Positions 49,901 to 62,800 of a stretch of DNA of 64,000 bases are shown here, piece after piece (the first letter of the stretch is position 1; each line of letters opens with the position of its first letter). The notes under the pieces were generated by a model. The model saw nothing but the letters and a program-made list of their open reading frames with translations. It was not told the DNA's origin and made no database searches. The DNA lies in NCBI RefSeq assembly GCF_018139145.2, contig NC_059477.1, forward strand, positions 17,037,522-17,101,521, in the 5' to 3' direction. The DNA is from Gymnogyps californianus (Eukaryota; Chordata; Aves; Accipitriformes; Cathartidae). A program made the translations under genes and the position numbers.

Positions 49901-50700
49901 ATATGAAATTTCCCTTATACTTAACTTCTTGCCTTGAGTTCAAATGATGCTTCTTTACGCACACACAAACACACACAGACACACACATATATATATGTAT
50001 TTATGTATGCATTGCCAAGGCACTGCTTGACACAGTAAAATCATAAATACGATAGCGTCTACAGGATAGAACTGTTCTTAAGAACTATGAACAACGTAAA
50101 GGTGAACAAAGGAACTGTTCTTCCTCCAGGATGCTTAAAAAAAGGCTATTGACCTTATTAATTGTTTGGGATGAATCTTAACATAACTCAGAGGGTTGTG
50201 AAATAGTTGGAAGATCTCTCTTTACCTAGCAAAGAATTGGTAAAGTGCCTCCATAGCTTTTTTTTGCTGCATCTAACAGGGTATTTGAATCCTCCATCAT
50301 TTACAGAGATGCTCAGGTACTCAGGACATAAAGGTTTTTCTTCCTGTAGAGCCGGTGAACGCTAATTTACAGAAACAGAGAATCTGCCTGAGGTTTGGTG
50401 TCTCAGAGTGGAAGATCATCCATAATCTGGGTTTTAAAATAGCAGTTCAGGGATATCAAGCTGTAGTACTGAATTCCTGAGACTGATCTGACTTCATTTA
50501 GGCTGCATGGTTATGAATGCAGGAAAATTTTGACTTTCCTGAACCTTTAGGTTGTTTTTCTCTGTGAAAAATGGAAGCATAAGTTATATGACAAGAAAGA
50601 AGAGTCCTGGTTCAAGGCACTGTTTAAAAAAATCCGGAAACCCAGTGAGTTTTAAAGATACATAACCCTTTATAAAAGCAAGCGTGAATCTACAGTCATT
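38000..50700. other. Intergenic, no gene recognised
   Basis: This is AT-rich sequence with minor GC-richer patches near 38880-39000, 42200-42720 and 47465-47580; the last directly follows an A12 run. The longest open frame is 128 codons (42524-42138, minus strand), is unrecognised and is compatible with chance. Short TA (38411-38426) and CA (39859-39868) runs are present. Confidence 0.5.
49869..50010. repeat. T-rich tract followed by compound CA/TA/GTAT microsatellite
   Basis: T runs broken by single bases (49869-49900) are followed, after about 60 bp, by CACACAAACACACACAGACA-type repeats from 49959 that pass into ATATATAT and GTATTTATGTATG by 50010. Confidence 0.8.
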
Positions 50701-50739
50701 GGAAGTCCAGGCTTTTTTGTTACTAATATATCATGACCT

Positions 50740-51300
50740 TGCCCACACAACATTTTTACGTGCACTATCATTAATCATTAGTACTATTAGAGATCCAAAC
50801 ACAATGTAATTAAATTAATCTCAATTTACTAAAACATTAACATACAAACAGCTACCAAGTTTGTTAAATCATAATGCTATGACAAAATGACTAAAACTCA
50901 GGATCAGTATAACAAACAATGTAACTGAAATTTAAACATATTTTTCTGCATTTCTTTTTTGAAAAAAAGAACAAGTTAGTTACTTTGGTATGGTGACATT
51001 TTATTTTGTGTTTAATTTTAAAATAACATTGTAAAAACCATAAACTCATTTTAATTTGACAAGCGTTTGGTAATTAATTTTCAAACAATGCTATGGGAAT
51101 CTAAGAAGCACTCTTCATTTGACATGTATTTTATAATTTATTTTAAAACAATGCTGCACAAATCTGCAAAGGCATTATTCATTTGAGAGTTCATTAATTA
51201 TGCAAATGAGTTGCAATTAACAAATCTGTTCTGAGGATGGCATTTGCATAATAATGAACTTCATGTTTGTGACATTATTTAATAAGATACCTTTGTGCAT
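50740..51300. promoter_or_regulatory. AT-rich block with paired octamer and homeodomain motifs, candidate enhancer
   Basis: The octamer ATGCAAAT is at 51200-51207, preceded by ATTAATT, and its reverse form ATTTGCAT is at 51242-51249. Many TAAT/ATTA cores lie between 50770 and 51260. An older internal duplication is visible: ACAATGCT at 51085 and 51148, and TTCATTTGA at 51114 and 51178, a period of about 63-64 bp. Motif clustering of this kind suits a conserved non-coding element, but conservation cannot be seen from one genome. Confidence 0.3.
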
Positions 51301-54300
51301 TTTTAAACAAAACACCCTTGTGAATACTTTGGTTAAAAATGGACAACCAGTCAGTAACATTAAAAAACAAAGTACTACCAAGAGCAATATCACTAAAATA
51401 AATTGAATTACCTAAGCTCTAAGTAATAAATAGGGATATAAAAGCTGATTCTTTTATTAACCTCTGCCTTCCGAAATATAGATTTTAATTTTCATTTATG
51501 GTATTTTCAAAATGGTGCTTAAGGACTAGCATTGGAAAAGAACTGGTATTTATCAAGACAGCTGGAAATAAACAAATGAATGCAAACACCTATTTAGCAT
51601 TGCTACTCTGTGGCATAGATTGACTCTGTGACTCTTAGATGATGGGTCTTATTACAATCTTATTATATGCAGCATGTCAGCCAAAAGTCTGGTGATGATC
51701 TTTTGCTGGTCGTATGCTTAGCAAATGGCAGTAGCATCAAAAACATACTCTGGGTTTAACATTCTTGCTAAAGGAGAATGGCTAGGTAAAGACCTTTTGT
51801 TTATACCACTGCAGCAGTTAGTTGCAGCTCACTGCAGCCAGCGATCTGTTCCCACACATCCCATTCAGAGCTTGGCAGCAGCAAAGTTTTTGGGGCAATG
51901 GAGACCTGCACGGTAACTGAAGGCAAGATTGCCAGTGTGAAGAAAAAGGACTTTAGTCAATCATGAAGCCTTTGTGGCACCTATTCTTGTGTTTAGCCCA
52001 AGACAGGGTTGCTTGGCAACGCTCTGGCAGGGTCTTGGTCCTCTGATGGGAGACATGAGGCAATGAATCAGTGATGCGACTGATAAATTCATAGTGGCAC
52101 CTCTTAGGTGCATTGCCTGCAAGCTCAGAAGGCTGGAATCCTTAGACAGGGCTTGGGTCCTTCCCTAGTGCCAGTGACTCTCCTCTGGCATCTCTTATAT
52201 TTATTATTCTGCTGCCTGTCACTGGTGAGAAAGTACTGTGGATCATAGCTGTGTGTGAATTCTCCAGGACTCAGTCAAGTGCTTTGAAATGCACGTAACA
52301 GCAGCTTCCATCTGAGAAAATAAGTTATATATGTATTAAAGGCAGGCAAAAACTTAGGATGAAGATATACAGAAGCAGATGAAAGAAAGTCCTGCAGAAA
52401 GTTGCATCTCCAAACTCTTAGTATTTGGAGACAAATAACTTAGTTGGCTATTTTTGATAGAATATTTTTAAGTAATGAGCAGGAGGGGAAAAAGGAGAGA
52501 GTGAGAGAAACTTCTTATTAAAAAAGTTGATTAGTGTTATGTTCTTATTCACATTTACACTCAGTGAAGTCCAATATAATGATTTTATTAATATTAGTAC
52601 TTATAGTGGTGCCAGGGGATTTCAGCTGAGAATGACACTACTTTGTGACGGACAAGATATAGGGACTTCCCACCTCGGAGAACTTACAGTTGAACAGGCC
52701 AGGCAGAGAGAGGGTTTGGGCAGGAGGGGATAAACCAGACAAAATAGTGACATTTTCAGATGTGACATTAATACCACAACAGTTCTATTTGTACCTTTAT
52801 AAAGTTCAAAGAGATGGGGTTTTGTTGGGAGACGAAGGGATACAGAGAGGGGAGACAAGAGAAAGGGGACGTGAACAGGAAGGTGAGGCAGAATAAAGTG
52901 GTGGTATCGAAGCGTTTGGGAAGGCATTGAGTGCAGCTACTTGATAAGTGTGCAAAAGTCATTCTTCTTGGCAACATCTGGAGAAGGTACCTGCTGCAGC
53001 CATTCATCCTCAGCTGCTGCTGGATGGTCATTAGCTGATATCAACAGCAACCTTTGTGTTTGGTTTTTTTTTTCTTTTACCCAGAGGCCCAGTGGCTAGG
53101 GAGAAGCAAATTAGGTCCGGCATCTACAAAGGACCTCTACATTATTTTCATTTCAGAGGCGATGAAAGGAAGGATCTTGCTTCTCATCCCCTTCCATCAG
53201 GTTGTTCATCAGGTTGAGCAGTGATCCCAGTCTTCAAGGTATCCCCAGTCGGTATGGGAAGAGAGAGCATGTTAGCTCTTCTTTTGTGTGAGCAAGTGAA
53301 GAACAGGAGTTACCCCTTAGTACAAAGTGAGTAGGGGAAGAAATTTTGACAACCCAAATGTCTGTTATTTTACATTACGCACGTATAGGTGACAGACTGA
53401 ACAGAAACAACTAGAGATACGGTTGTTAGATCATAAAACGATCACTCCTGAGGAGTGACCATGCCACCTTGTTTCTGCCTTTTCCTCTTCTTCTTATAAT
53501 ATTTGTACCTTTAATTGCCAGCTCCACTACTCATATTTCCTCTGAGTATCCTTCTCAGGGAGCCGTGCCATGCAATGATGTCCCAAAAATGTTTGAGATG
53601 CTGCTGGTGTTCTTATTTTCCCTCAAAGCACACAGAAGCATGCTGTCTCCCTCGGGCCTGTCCCACTGCTTCAGCTGCAGTCTAGTTAAATTCACAGATT
53701 TTAAACAGTTTTGATAACCTTCTCCTTTGTGATCCCACTGCCAGGAGCTAGCAGCTCACTGACATTAATCCATGCTGTTTTACATGGGCAGTTTACACAT
53801 GCTGACTGATAGCTTCTTGGTCTTTGTGGCTTTCCCAGCTTCTTACTTCCTGACAGCTTTAACACAGCTTTTGGACACTCTTTTAGTCAGCCAGTCCACA
53901 GGCAGTGGACAGTCCACAGTCCATCTCCCTCATTCAGTATGGAAAGGGCCGGTGGTGGCTTTTGGAATCTTTCTGACAGTATTAACTGGTGTTTTTCTTA
54001 AAATTGTCAAGTCAATCAAGTCATTTACTTGGTTGTCAATTCAGGATTTAGTGCAGTTTTCCCTCTGTTTTGAGATAACTCTTCAGGTGGGATTTCCACT
54101 CATTACTTGGGCAATAAGCAAAGCAAGTATAAGGGTATTGCTATATTAACACAGCATAAATGAACTGTCTTTGGACAGTTTAACACATTCACAGATGTCT
54201 TGGTTCATGAAACAGCTGGGAAGCCTTTGATGTACTATGCAAATTTGAGATACTATTTCTGTTATTAAACAGTAACCAAGGATCTTCTTCCGTCTTTGTT

Positions 54301-56394
54301 TTTTGAAATCTCATTAACTGGGTGGTGACTGTTGATCATATAATTTTGCCACACACACTGAGTGAAAACCCAGTCTTACATGTATACTCCTACTTGTATT
54401 GATCATCCATAAAACATTACCCTTACAAAATACTTATACTTTTTCTTAGTTGCTTTTATGAACTCAGCTTGTGCTGTTAACTCAATCTATATCTATATAA
54501 CTAACTAGAACTCAGTAGAGATAGTCTTGATATGTGACACTTCAATTTTTTTTTACCAAAGTAAAATTTGAGTGCTTTGAAAAAGAAATAAAATCTATTC
54601 CAAGTTCAATGTAAAATGCAGATTTATCATTAAAATACTACTGCAACATTGGATCAAGTGGTGAGGTTTTGATATTTGCTCAAGAACAGAGTAAAAATGG
54701 ATGTGAATTTCAGATTTCTGTAATTGTTGATAAATGTGATTCTTCTTCCCACATAGAGAAAATATTTCTTAAAATTAATTTTTAGACAGAAGGAACTAAC
54801 ATGCAATTAGATCATGTAAACATTCATTAATTCATGTAAAATAATTAATAGCTCAGCAATTGCTGTAGGAAAATAATGTATTAGCACTAGTCAGCTCTTG
54901 TTCAATTTTCCTTTATATGATTCAAACACTGAATAAGTCCAGAAGCACTTAGGACATTTTCTATTTCCTAAAGTCTCTCCAGATGAAAGCATGACAGAAG
55001 TAGCCAATTGATACAATATTGAAAATAACTGGGAAATTAAAAGAAACTGCTATATCTCAAAACCCAAGAATAGTGATGTTAATCTTTTGCCCTTATTTCA
55101 TAGCATTTATTATTTCCAGCTTACATGTCTCTACTGAAACTTTATTGTCAGTTCTCAATGTCTTGGGAGCTTGATTAACCTGCAAAGAACAGAGAACGGG
55201 TACTTTTGCCACTGACATGAAAATCTGCAGTAAAAGAGACTGATGGTCTGAATACGCACCCTGCTCTGGAGGTGCTTAGTTCTGCAGATTCTCGGTGAGA
55301 GTTCACTTGAAAAAGGTTTGCAGAACTGGGCTGATGGAGGTTTCAGTTATACATTCTGGCTAGATCTTTAAAATATTTGAAGGTATATAGAGCTGCCCAA
55401 GGGGAGCAGAGGGACACAGTGTTAATCAATTTTCCTAGAGCTTACAAAAAACCCCAAAACAGTTTTATGAAGGCAGCCTTTATACACTATAAAAAATATA
55501 GGTGCATATAGCACTGGTATTCTTAAATAAGTACGCAGCTGCAGATGTGCACAGCATTTATGGTGTTTCCTTATTGCTGATGATAGGTGAGACTACTGAG
55601 AACTGTGTTAGCCCTGAATATTGAGATAATGAATTAGTACAGATGGGCGTAGTCTACGCTACAACAAAAATTGCCCCACTTCTGTAAATTATGTAACATT
55701 GTTATTAGTAGCTATATCCTGTCTACTGTGGTAACACCATAGCGGGGGGAGAGTGGGGACACTGAGGTTTCAAGGAAGCTGTTGTCGAAACAAAGGCCAT
55801 GCTTTCTGTAAGCTGCTGGGGAGAGGGAACAGAAAGGTTACAGCCGAGGCTCTGTAATGAGTTGACCATTTGGCTGTAGCCTCTGGCATATTTCTACTGT
55901 GTTTCACTCCCAGCTATTGACCTTTATGCTGTTAGATCGTGGGATTTCCTAGTCGTCCTATCTTTAACAGCACTGCAAAGACCAGTCAGGAATTTAGGAC
56001 CAGAAAGTACTGTGAACTCTTTTTGTAAATAGCTGTTTACTAGCTGGCAGTGCCCTAAATCTGAAGCAGTGATGCTTGCGAAGGATAACATATAAATAAC
56101 TAATTATTACCTTCTATAGATAAAGAGACTCCTTTCACTGGTTTGTGCTATCCTTTCATTTGTGCTGAGAGCGAAGGACAAATTCCCCTAGAATAATTGA
56201 ATTCTATTTTGCACTGTCTCCCCCCTAAGTATTGGCAATGTAAAAGAAACTTTCAAAGGTTTAAAAGCAATAGATTGACTAAAATAATTGGGAAGGCTTT
56301 GTTTTTCTCTTATGTACTTCTGAGCTCTTAGGTGTTTCAGATACTTGTTGCTATAAAGTGAATGTATACCAGAGAGCATAATGAATCTTACTGT

Positions 56395-56430
56395 TGTGTA
56401 TGTGTGTATGTATATATGTATGTATGTATA
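56395..56430. repeat. TG/TATG microsatellite
   Basis: TGTGTATGTGTGTATG passes into TATATATGTATGTATGTATA. It is a simple-sequence tract. Confidence 0.85.
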
Positions 56431-59400
56431 AGGCTCTGCTCAATCTCACTAGCTCCATCGGTGAGATCTGGAAATCTCTTCTGTATAATCATTAGTTTCC
56501 CATGGTGGTCCCTTTGAAAACTAAACACAGGATGAAGTAAGCAATCCTGGCAACATCACATTTTTGACCTCTTAATCATTCCTACATGCTAACTTGCTGT
56601 AGCACAAGGAGATGCTATTTTTGACCAAGCTGCATAAAATCATGAGCTGAATAATTGACAAGGAAAGAAAAAAACAGTGTGCCATGTTTTTCAGAGGGGA
56701 CATACAGACACTGAGTCCAGGAGGAGGAGGACTAGCAGTGGTAGTGGCCCTGCTGGGTGGCCAGATGATAATTTTCCTGTGCTATTCTGTAAATTCCTGT
56801 AAGACCCATTCACAAGTAGTTTCTGAGTCAATCGAAAATTCTTACAAACATGAAGGTTCAGAGCGAGGTATTGCCTGATTTAAAGTACATCCTCACTCCA
56901 GTTTAATCTCCAGCTTTAAATTTCTCCCGTGTTCCCACAAGTTTCCATTGAGTTCCAGCTCTCTCATTTAGTTCTGTACCAGATTTTTTCCTATTTGCTT
57001 GGCCACCAATACTGTATTTTGTTCAACAGACCACATCACAGGTATAAGAGAGAGTCTTCATGCAGGGGTTGAGTCTTGACTGTTCAGTATTGCATAAGTG
57101 ATCTGCTGTGCTGTACAGTGGCTGTTTTAACTGGATCCTACCAGAGCTTCTTTGTGGCACAGAGAAGGTAGCAGAAGGAAATACCCCTTTCCTTTGTACT
57201 CTTGCAATCTCTTCTTGCCAGCACAGATCTGTAATTATATAGGCTTGACTGTGGGCAATGGTTACATACGAAAAATCTATTCTTTGGCCTTCCTAGTACA
57301 TGCATTCTTTCTGTTGGGTAGTTTCAAGTCTAAAACCTTGTCATCAGACTTGCCCACTTGCAGAGTGTGTTACTCCCTTCTGGGACTTCAGTCACCATCT
57401 TCACATCTCTAGTGGTATCGGTGCTACTGTTCTTATCACTCACCTAATACTTACCTTCCTTAAATATTCCTTCTTTCCTTGCTCTTCTTCATATCTCATA
57501 ATTCTTGTCTAATTTGACCATTTCCAGCCTCATTCTTCTTTCTGCTTAGGACCGTTATGCCTGTGTAACCATTAAGATCCTGTTTGAAACCTATCTTATC
57601 CTACTGGACAGTGCTCTTAGAGGCTGTACAAATTTGTGTTTTGATTGCAGTGAATCAAGCTGACCTGTAAAATATCTATTGTTGTTCTTTCTCCCAGTTA
57701 CATACTTGTTTATCTCTCCATAGTGTGCAAAGCTCGTGAAGACAGAAATATCTTAGGGCAGGGAATTATCCAGGGCAGAATAGGTGCTCTGAACACATCA
57801 TGTGTGAAGAGCTTGTCTGTTATTTTTTGCAAAAGGTGAGAAAACATAGTGAGTAAGGCAAACCCTGTGTAATAAATGCATATAAGGTGACTATATTTTG
57901 CCTTCAACTTGAATACAGTTCTATTTGGCTAGTACTAAAACACTGAATAAAATTGTTTAAGAGGCCTAACTACAACTGAAATTGAAGCACCTTTCTGCAT
58001 TTTATAAATTCCACACATTGAAACACCAGAAGGAGGAGGGCTTTTAATCTTGTTTCCATTCTTTATTAAGATGCTTTGTGTAATTAGTTGCATTTCTATT
58101 GGAATAAATGGTAATTTGGAATTCATCCAAATTGAAAACCTAAATGAAAAAGGAGCATTAGTGGTGGGTTGCATGCTAAAAGAGGCAAACTTCTCTAGGG
58201 CAGATCTGTTCATGCAACTTGGCCCTGCTTAAATAAAATCTATAGAATCCATGTGGAATTTAAGAGGGAATGCAGCACATAGGAGGGATGGGAATGCAAA
58301 AGAAAACAGATTTTCAGCCAGAAGGGCAATTCACTTATAGTTTAATGAAAACCCCCTAAAACCAGACAGAATTATGTATGCTATGTTGAAATTTTGTTTT
58401 GGAATAAAAAAGAAAGCCTATAAATAAATGCAAAAATATGACTGTGTATTTTACATTATTGAATTGAGTGTGTTTCAGGAATGGCTGATACAAGGACTTT
58501 GTTGCCAAATGAAATTATGCTGTATTCAGGTGACAGTATTATAGAAGTACTCGTGATGCTGCTGTAGGGTATGGTGTGTCACTGTTTCCAATTATAAATT
58601 CCACTTTGCAGCTGGTTGTTTGGCCCTTTTAAAGTGTTCGAGAGGCATAAAATTTTAATCTAGTTTATTCAGGCAGTTACAAATTATAAATATTTTTTCC
58701 TGCTGTCTTTTTTTTTTAGCTAAAGATTTGAAGACATTAATCTGTGGTGCACAGTTAGTGCTTTGGGCGGAAATGGCAAATGACTAACTTTTGTTTGGGG
58801 AAGTTGTTAATGATAATGCACATTACCTTTCTGGGGATAAATATTTCATAAGGAGTTTTAGTGCATAGACTTGTGTACATGAACAACAGCCACACAGGAC
58901 ATGCTGGACTGAGATGCCTCTGAAAGAGCTGTCACAGTCCATCGTGTCAATCTATGAGCTGGGGTGTGCCTGAATAAACCTAAAAATTCTCTGTGTTGGT
59001 TCTGGTGACATTTTGATTGTGGTGTGAAGAATCCAGCTAAGGAAAGCAGAGATTATAGAGCCTTGATACTTGATCAGAAATGGCATACTGGTTGGTACTG
59101 GTTTTCATAATATGCCACATAAATCCTTAACTGTTTTGCTTGACTTTCAATGCCTAATACTCTCCTTAAAGCTGAAGGTACCTGGGCTTTTAGAACATGA
59201 CCCATGATGATTTATATGATAGATCCAAGAGATCTCTAATTGTGTATGGATTTAGTAGTTCATATGTTTATATTATAGCTAAATAGGCAATAAGATGAAA
59301 CACTGAAAGTGTCATAAATACCTCTTTATAGTGGGCGATAGAGGAAACATCTTTCTCTGCTGTTGGAAACCTGAATTAGTCCTATGGAAGCCTTATTTTC

Positions 59401-59740
59401 CTTTGTTTATTGTTTTAAGGAAGCACTTCTCCTTTGTTTGGTGGTAGCAGCAAAGATAAAGATGCTTTGTGTTCCAGCTCCACGATTTTTTCAAGTTGAT
59501 TGATCTAATAGGAGTTTTCTATCATTGAATTCTATAGGCAGACTACAGATCCCTCTTCTACGTCATGCACCAAATTTGAAAAGTTTCCTTCCTTCTAATA
59601 CGTACATGAAGGAATCAGCTACAATTTGCCTAAAAATTGAGTAAAGTTAAAAATATACAGGGTCTTCTAGAAGATGTATAAATTGGAGGCTTGCCATTCG
59701 AGTACTCCACTTAATTTCACTTCTTGGAAATAGGACATAA

Positions 59741-59800
59741 GCTCTACAGTGCTTAGTGATCTATACTAAAGCTCTACAGTGCTTAGTGATCTATACTAAC
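59741..59800. repeat. Tandem duplication, 30-bp period, two identical copies
   Basis: The 30-base unit beginning GCTCTACAGTGCTTAGTGAT at 59741 is repeated at 59771, with a difference only at the last base (A against C). Near-identity suggests a recent duplication or a polymorphic site. Confidence 0.92.
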
Positions 59801-62800
59801 AAGTTATTTTATTTCCAGAAAATAAAATGGATAATAATGCATTTTTCTGAGTAGCTGTAAAATGCCACTTGCAAAAAATAAGCCAGCTAGGCAGGCAACT
59901 TTATGCTCTGCTCTCTGAAATTTTGAGATGAATAGTTAGGTGTATTGCTATGCAGAGGCTCACTGCAATAATCCAATCTGGTTATGATAAAGGAGTAACA
60001 CAATTTGGCAGAGAATCAGATCCAAAAGAAAGGCTGCATTTTCTTATAACAAAAATTCTAGCTAGCATTGGACTGTGGACCTACCTCTGAATTCTTTACC
60101 TTGTGGTCAGCATTTCCTCACTGGAAACAATAAAAACAGCCAGTCTTGAAAACCCTTTGGCTATGAATCTTTGTAACGAAAAGATGGCACTCCTACTATC
60201 TCCCACTGTGCCATCAATATGTTGCTTTCTCAAAACACTTTTCTTAGTATAAAGGCATCACCTTCATTTCAAAGTAAGCTATAGTCAAAGTGTTCTCATA
60301 TAAGCTTCAATTTAGGCTAAACACAAGGAAAACCCAAGCCTGTGGTACTATCTGTGTCTATGATACATCAGGCTAAGTGTTACAGCTAGCTATTAACAAT
60401 ACAAATTAAAATGCCTCCTTTAACGCAAGAAAGGTCAGAAACAAAAGCCGGGAAGTTCACAGGAGAAGGCCCAACAACAGATGAACACTTACCCAACTTT
60501 TGCTTCTTAGAGAAAAGTCAAGTGCTATTTCTTACACTCTCTTCAGAGTCTGTAGCAGGACAAAAATACCACAGAATAAGACACAGCAAAAAAAGTCTGA
60601 AATATTCTTGAAGATCAGCTTGTCCCGGCCAATTACAAAAGAATATGCATAGCTAATTAGATCAGTATTCTCATCACTGAACCCAAATCTCTAATTAGGG
60701 GAGCCAGGAGATGCTTCATCAGACCTTTTGTTCCCCCTAAACAAGATAATTAAACAGAAGAGAGAATGACAAAATAAGCAATTCAACCTCTGGTTATAAA
60801 ATATTGTGGTCATTTCAAGATGAAGTATCCTGTGGGAAAATGTGTATGAGTTGGCCTCTACCAGGGATTGGTGGGTAAATTCAGTTTTGGAGGATACATG
60901 AATGGACAGTGTATCATCAGACCTTTGCATCAAAAATATGAATGCATAAATACATAAGCATAACAGTTTTGGTACTTGTGACTGTGTTTGCAGCTGCCAA
61001 AACTATTTTACCGAAAGTAAGTTTCTCCTGTTACATTTCAGGAGTGATCTTTCCAGGACTATCACAAAGTACAGCTGTTTTTTCCTGGCTGCCATTTTAC
61101 TTTTTCACATTTCACCTCTGTTCTTCTGGGTGTGTGGCTAGATTAAGTTTGAGAGCTTTTCCATATACAGAATATCATCACGTTCTGAACGTACATAGAA
61201 GTTGTGTATTGTTACTGTCTTTTGATCAATCTTTTCAACTTGTGAAATGCAGCAATTGGAAAACAAATACAAGGCAGTTGTCTACTAGTTTTTGTAGCAG
61301 GGCAACTAAAATCTTGGACTATATTTAAAATCTCAGCTTTAAATGATCCTCTGCACCAGATGTAAGCAATTGGTTTGATCTAGCATTTCTTTATGATCCT
61401 TTTTTATCCTACTGTAGCTTCACTTTAAGCAAGAACATTTTTATGTGAATAATCACCTCATACAATAATTTTATCATGGATATTTCAATAATCAACCTTT
61501 CCTATTGCTTCTTTTGCCAGTTTCATACTAATGTGTTCTGTGTGGCCTAGAAACTGAAGGTATTTACCCATGGAATAGTTTTGATCACAAACATTTTCCA
61601 CAAACATGAACGGAGACAGAACTTCTTTCTATCCTTTTAAAAATGTAGTACTATAATGGATCTTTCTAGGTCTTCTTACCTTTGGAGTCTGAAAATATTG
61701 AATTTTCATTTTGTCAAAGACATCTGTAAAACAAAATTGGCTAAAAATACGTTCTGTGTTACAGCAGAGTGAAGCCATGAATCACATGGTAACACATTAG
61801 AGTGACTAGTATCAAAGGACCCCATGGGGAATTTAGGAAAAGGTAGTTAAGCAATTAATGAAGATATTTAAAATCCTAATATGGCAGAGACAGCTTTGAA
61901 GGCAGCAAGGGATTAATATTTATTTAATAGATCGTCAGATTCTGTGCCAAAAAAGAAATATAACAGAAGCCACCCTACTCTGAATGCAAACATGCACAAT
62001 TTGAAGAATATTTTGTGGCAGCAGTGACATCAGCACATCACGCTTGGTCGTGATAGATGAGAAAAATATCTTGCCTTAAAGAGAAAATTACCTTTGCTGC
62101 TTTTGACTGTTTCAGCTGAAAATTACTTCAGTGATCCAAGCTCTGTCACAACACATTGAATACAATCTTCAAAGAGAAAGGAACATATTGCTACTTTACA
62201 GAGGTGGCATGGATTAGTTATATGATTGACAACAGATCACTGTAACTGCTCCGCAATGTTTTATGGGGTTTGATGTGACTATTACCTGCTTTTTTTAAGA
62301 AGTTGCATGTAGCTGAGTGGAACTTTCCAGTTTCCTAAATTGCTGGTCATGTTAGATGGGTAAACTCCATTTAGGCCAAATTTTACTTCTCAGCAAAAGT
62401 CAGACTTCTATGTCAATTATAATGGTTTTCAGAAACCATTTATGACTGACCATGCCTGGCGTTGTCTCTGAGATGCAGCCTGTTAGGAGTGTGAAAGATT
62501 GCTGTAAAGTTCCATTCTTTCTTTTTGCAGAAAACCTGGAATTCATAAAGAGCTTATCTTCCTTAGTGGTATTTCTTTAGGTTTCCAGAACATTGATATA
62601 TTGTCATTCTTCCCAGTAAAAGGACTAATGAGGCTGCTGAGGAGGGTCATGAACAAAACTACTTTTAATATATTTGTTCCTTCAGATGCAGGTGGTGGGG
62701 TTGTCTTATGTCCCCTGCTCCAGGGAAAAATAAAATTGTGTCTAAAAGCTGGCTTGTCTTAAATCAGTTCAAATAGAAGGGAACTAACAGGTGACAACTG

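Noticed and set aside
53772..54149. Hydrophobic 125-codon plus-strand frame resembling a membrane protein
   Set aside because: T-rich DNA gives hydrophobic codons automatically. There are no supporting signals or homology.
60942..61328. 128-codon plus-strand frame with a signal-peptide-like start
   Set aside because: Same reason: T-rich sequence yields hydrophobic residues, and there is no recognised family or splice context.
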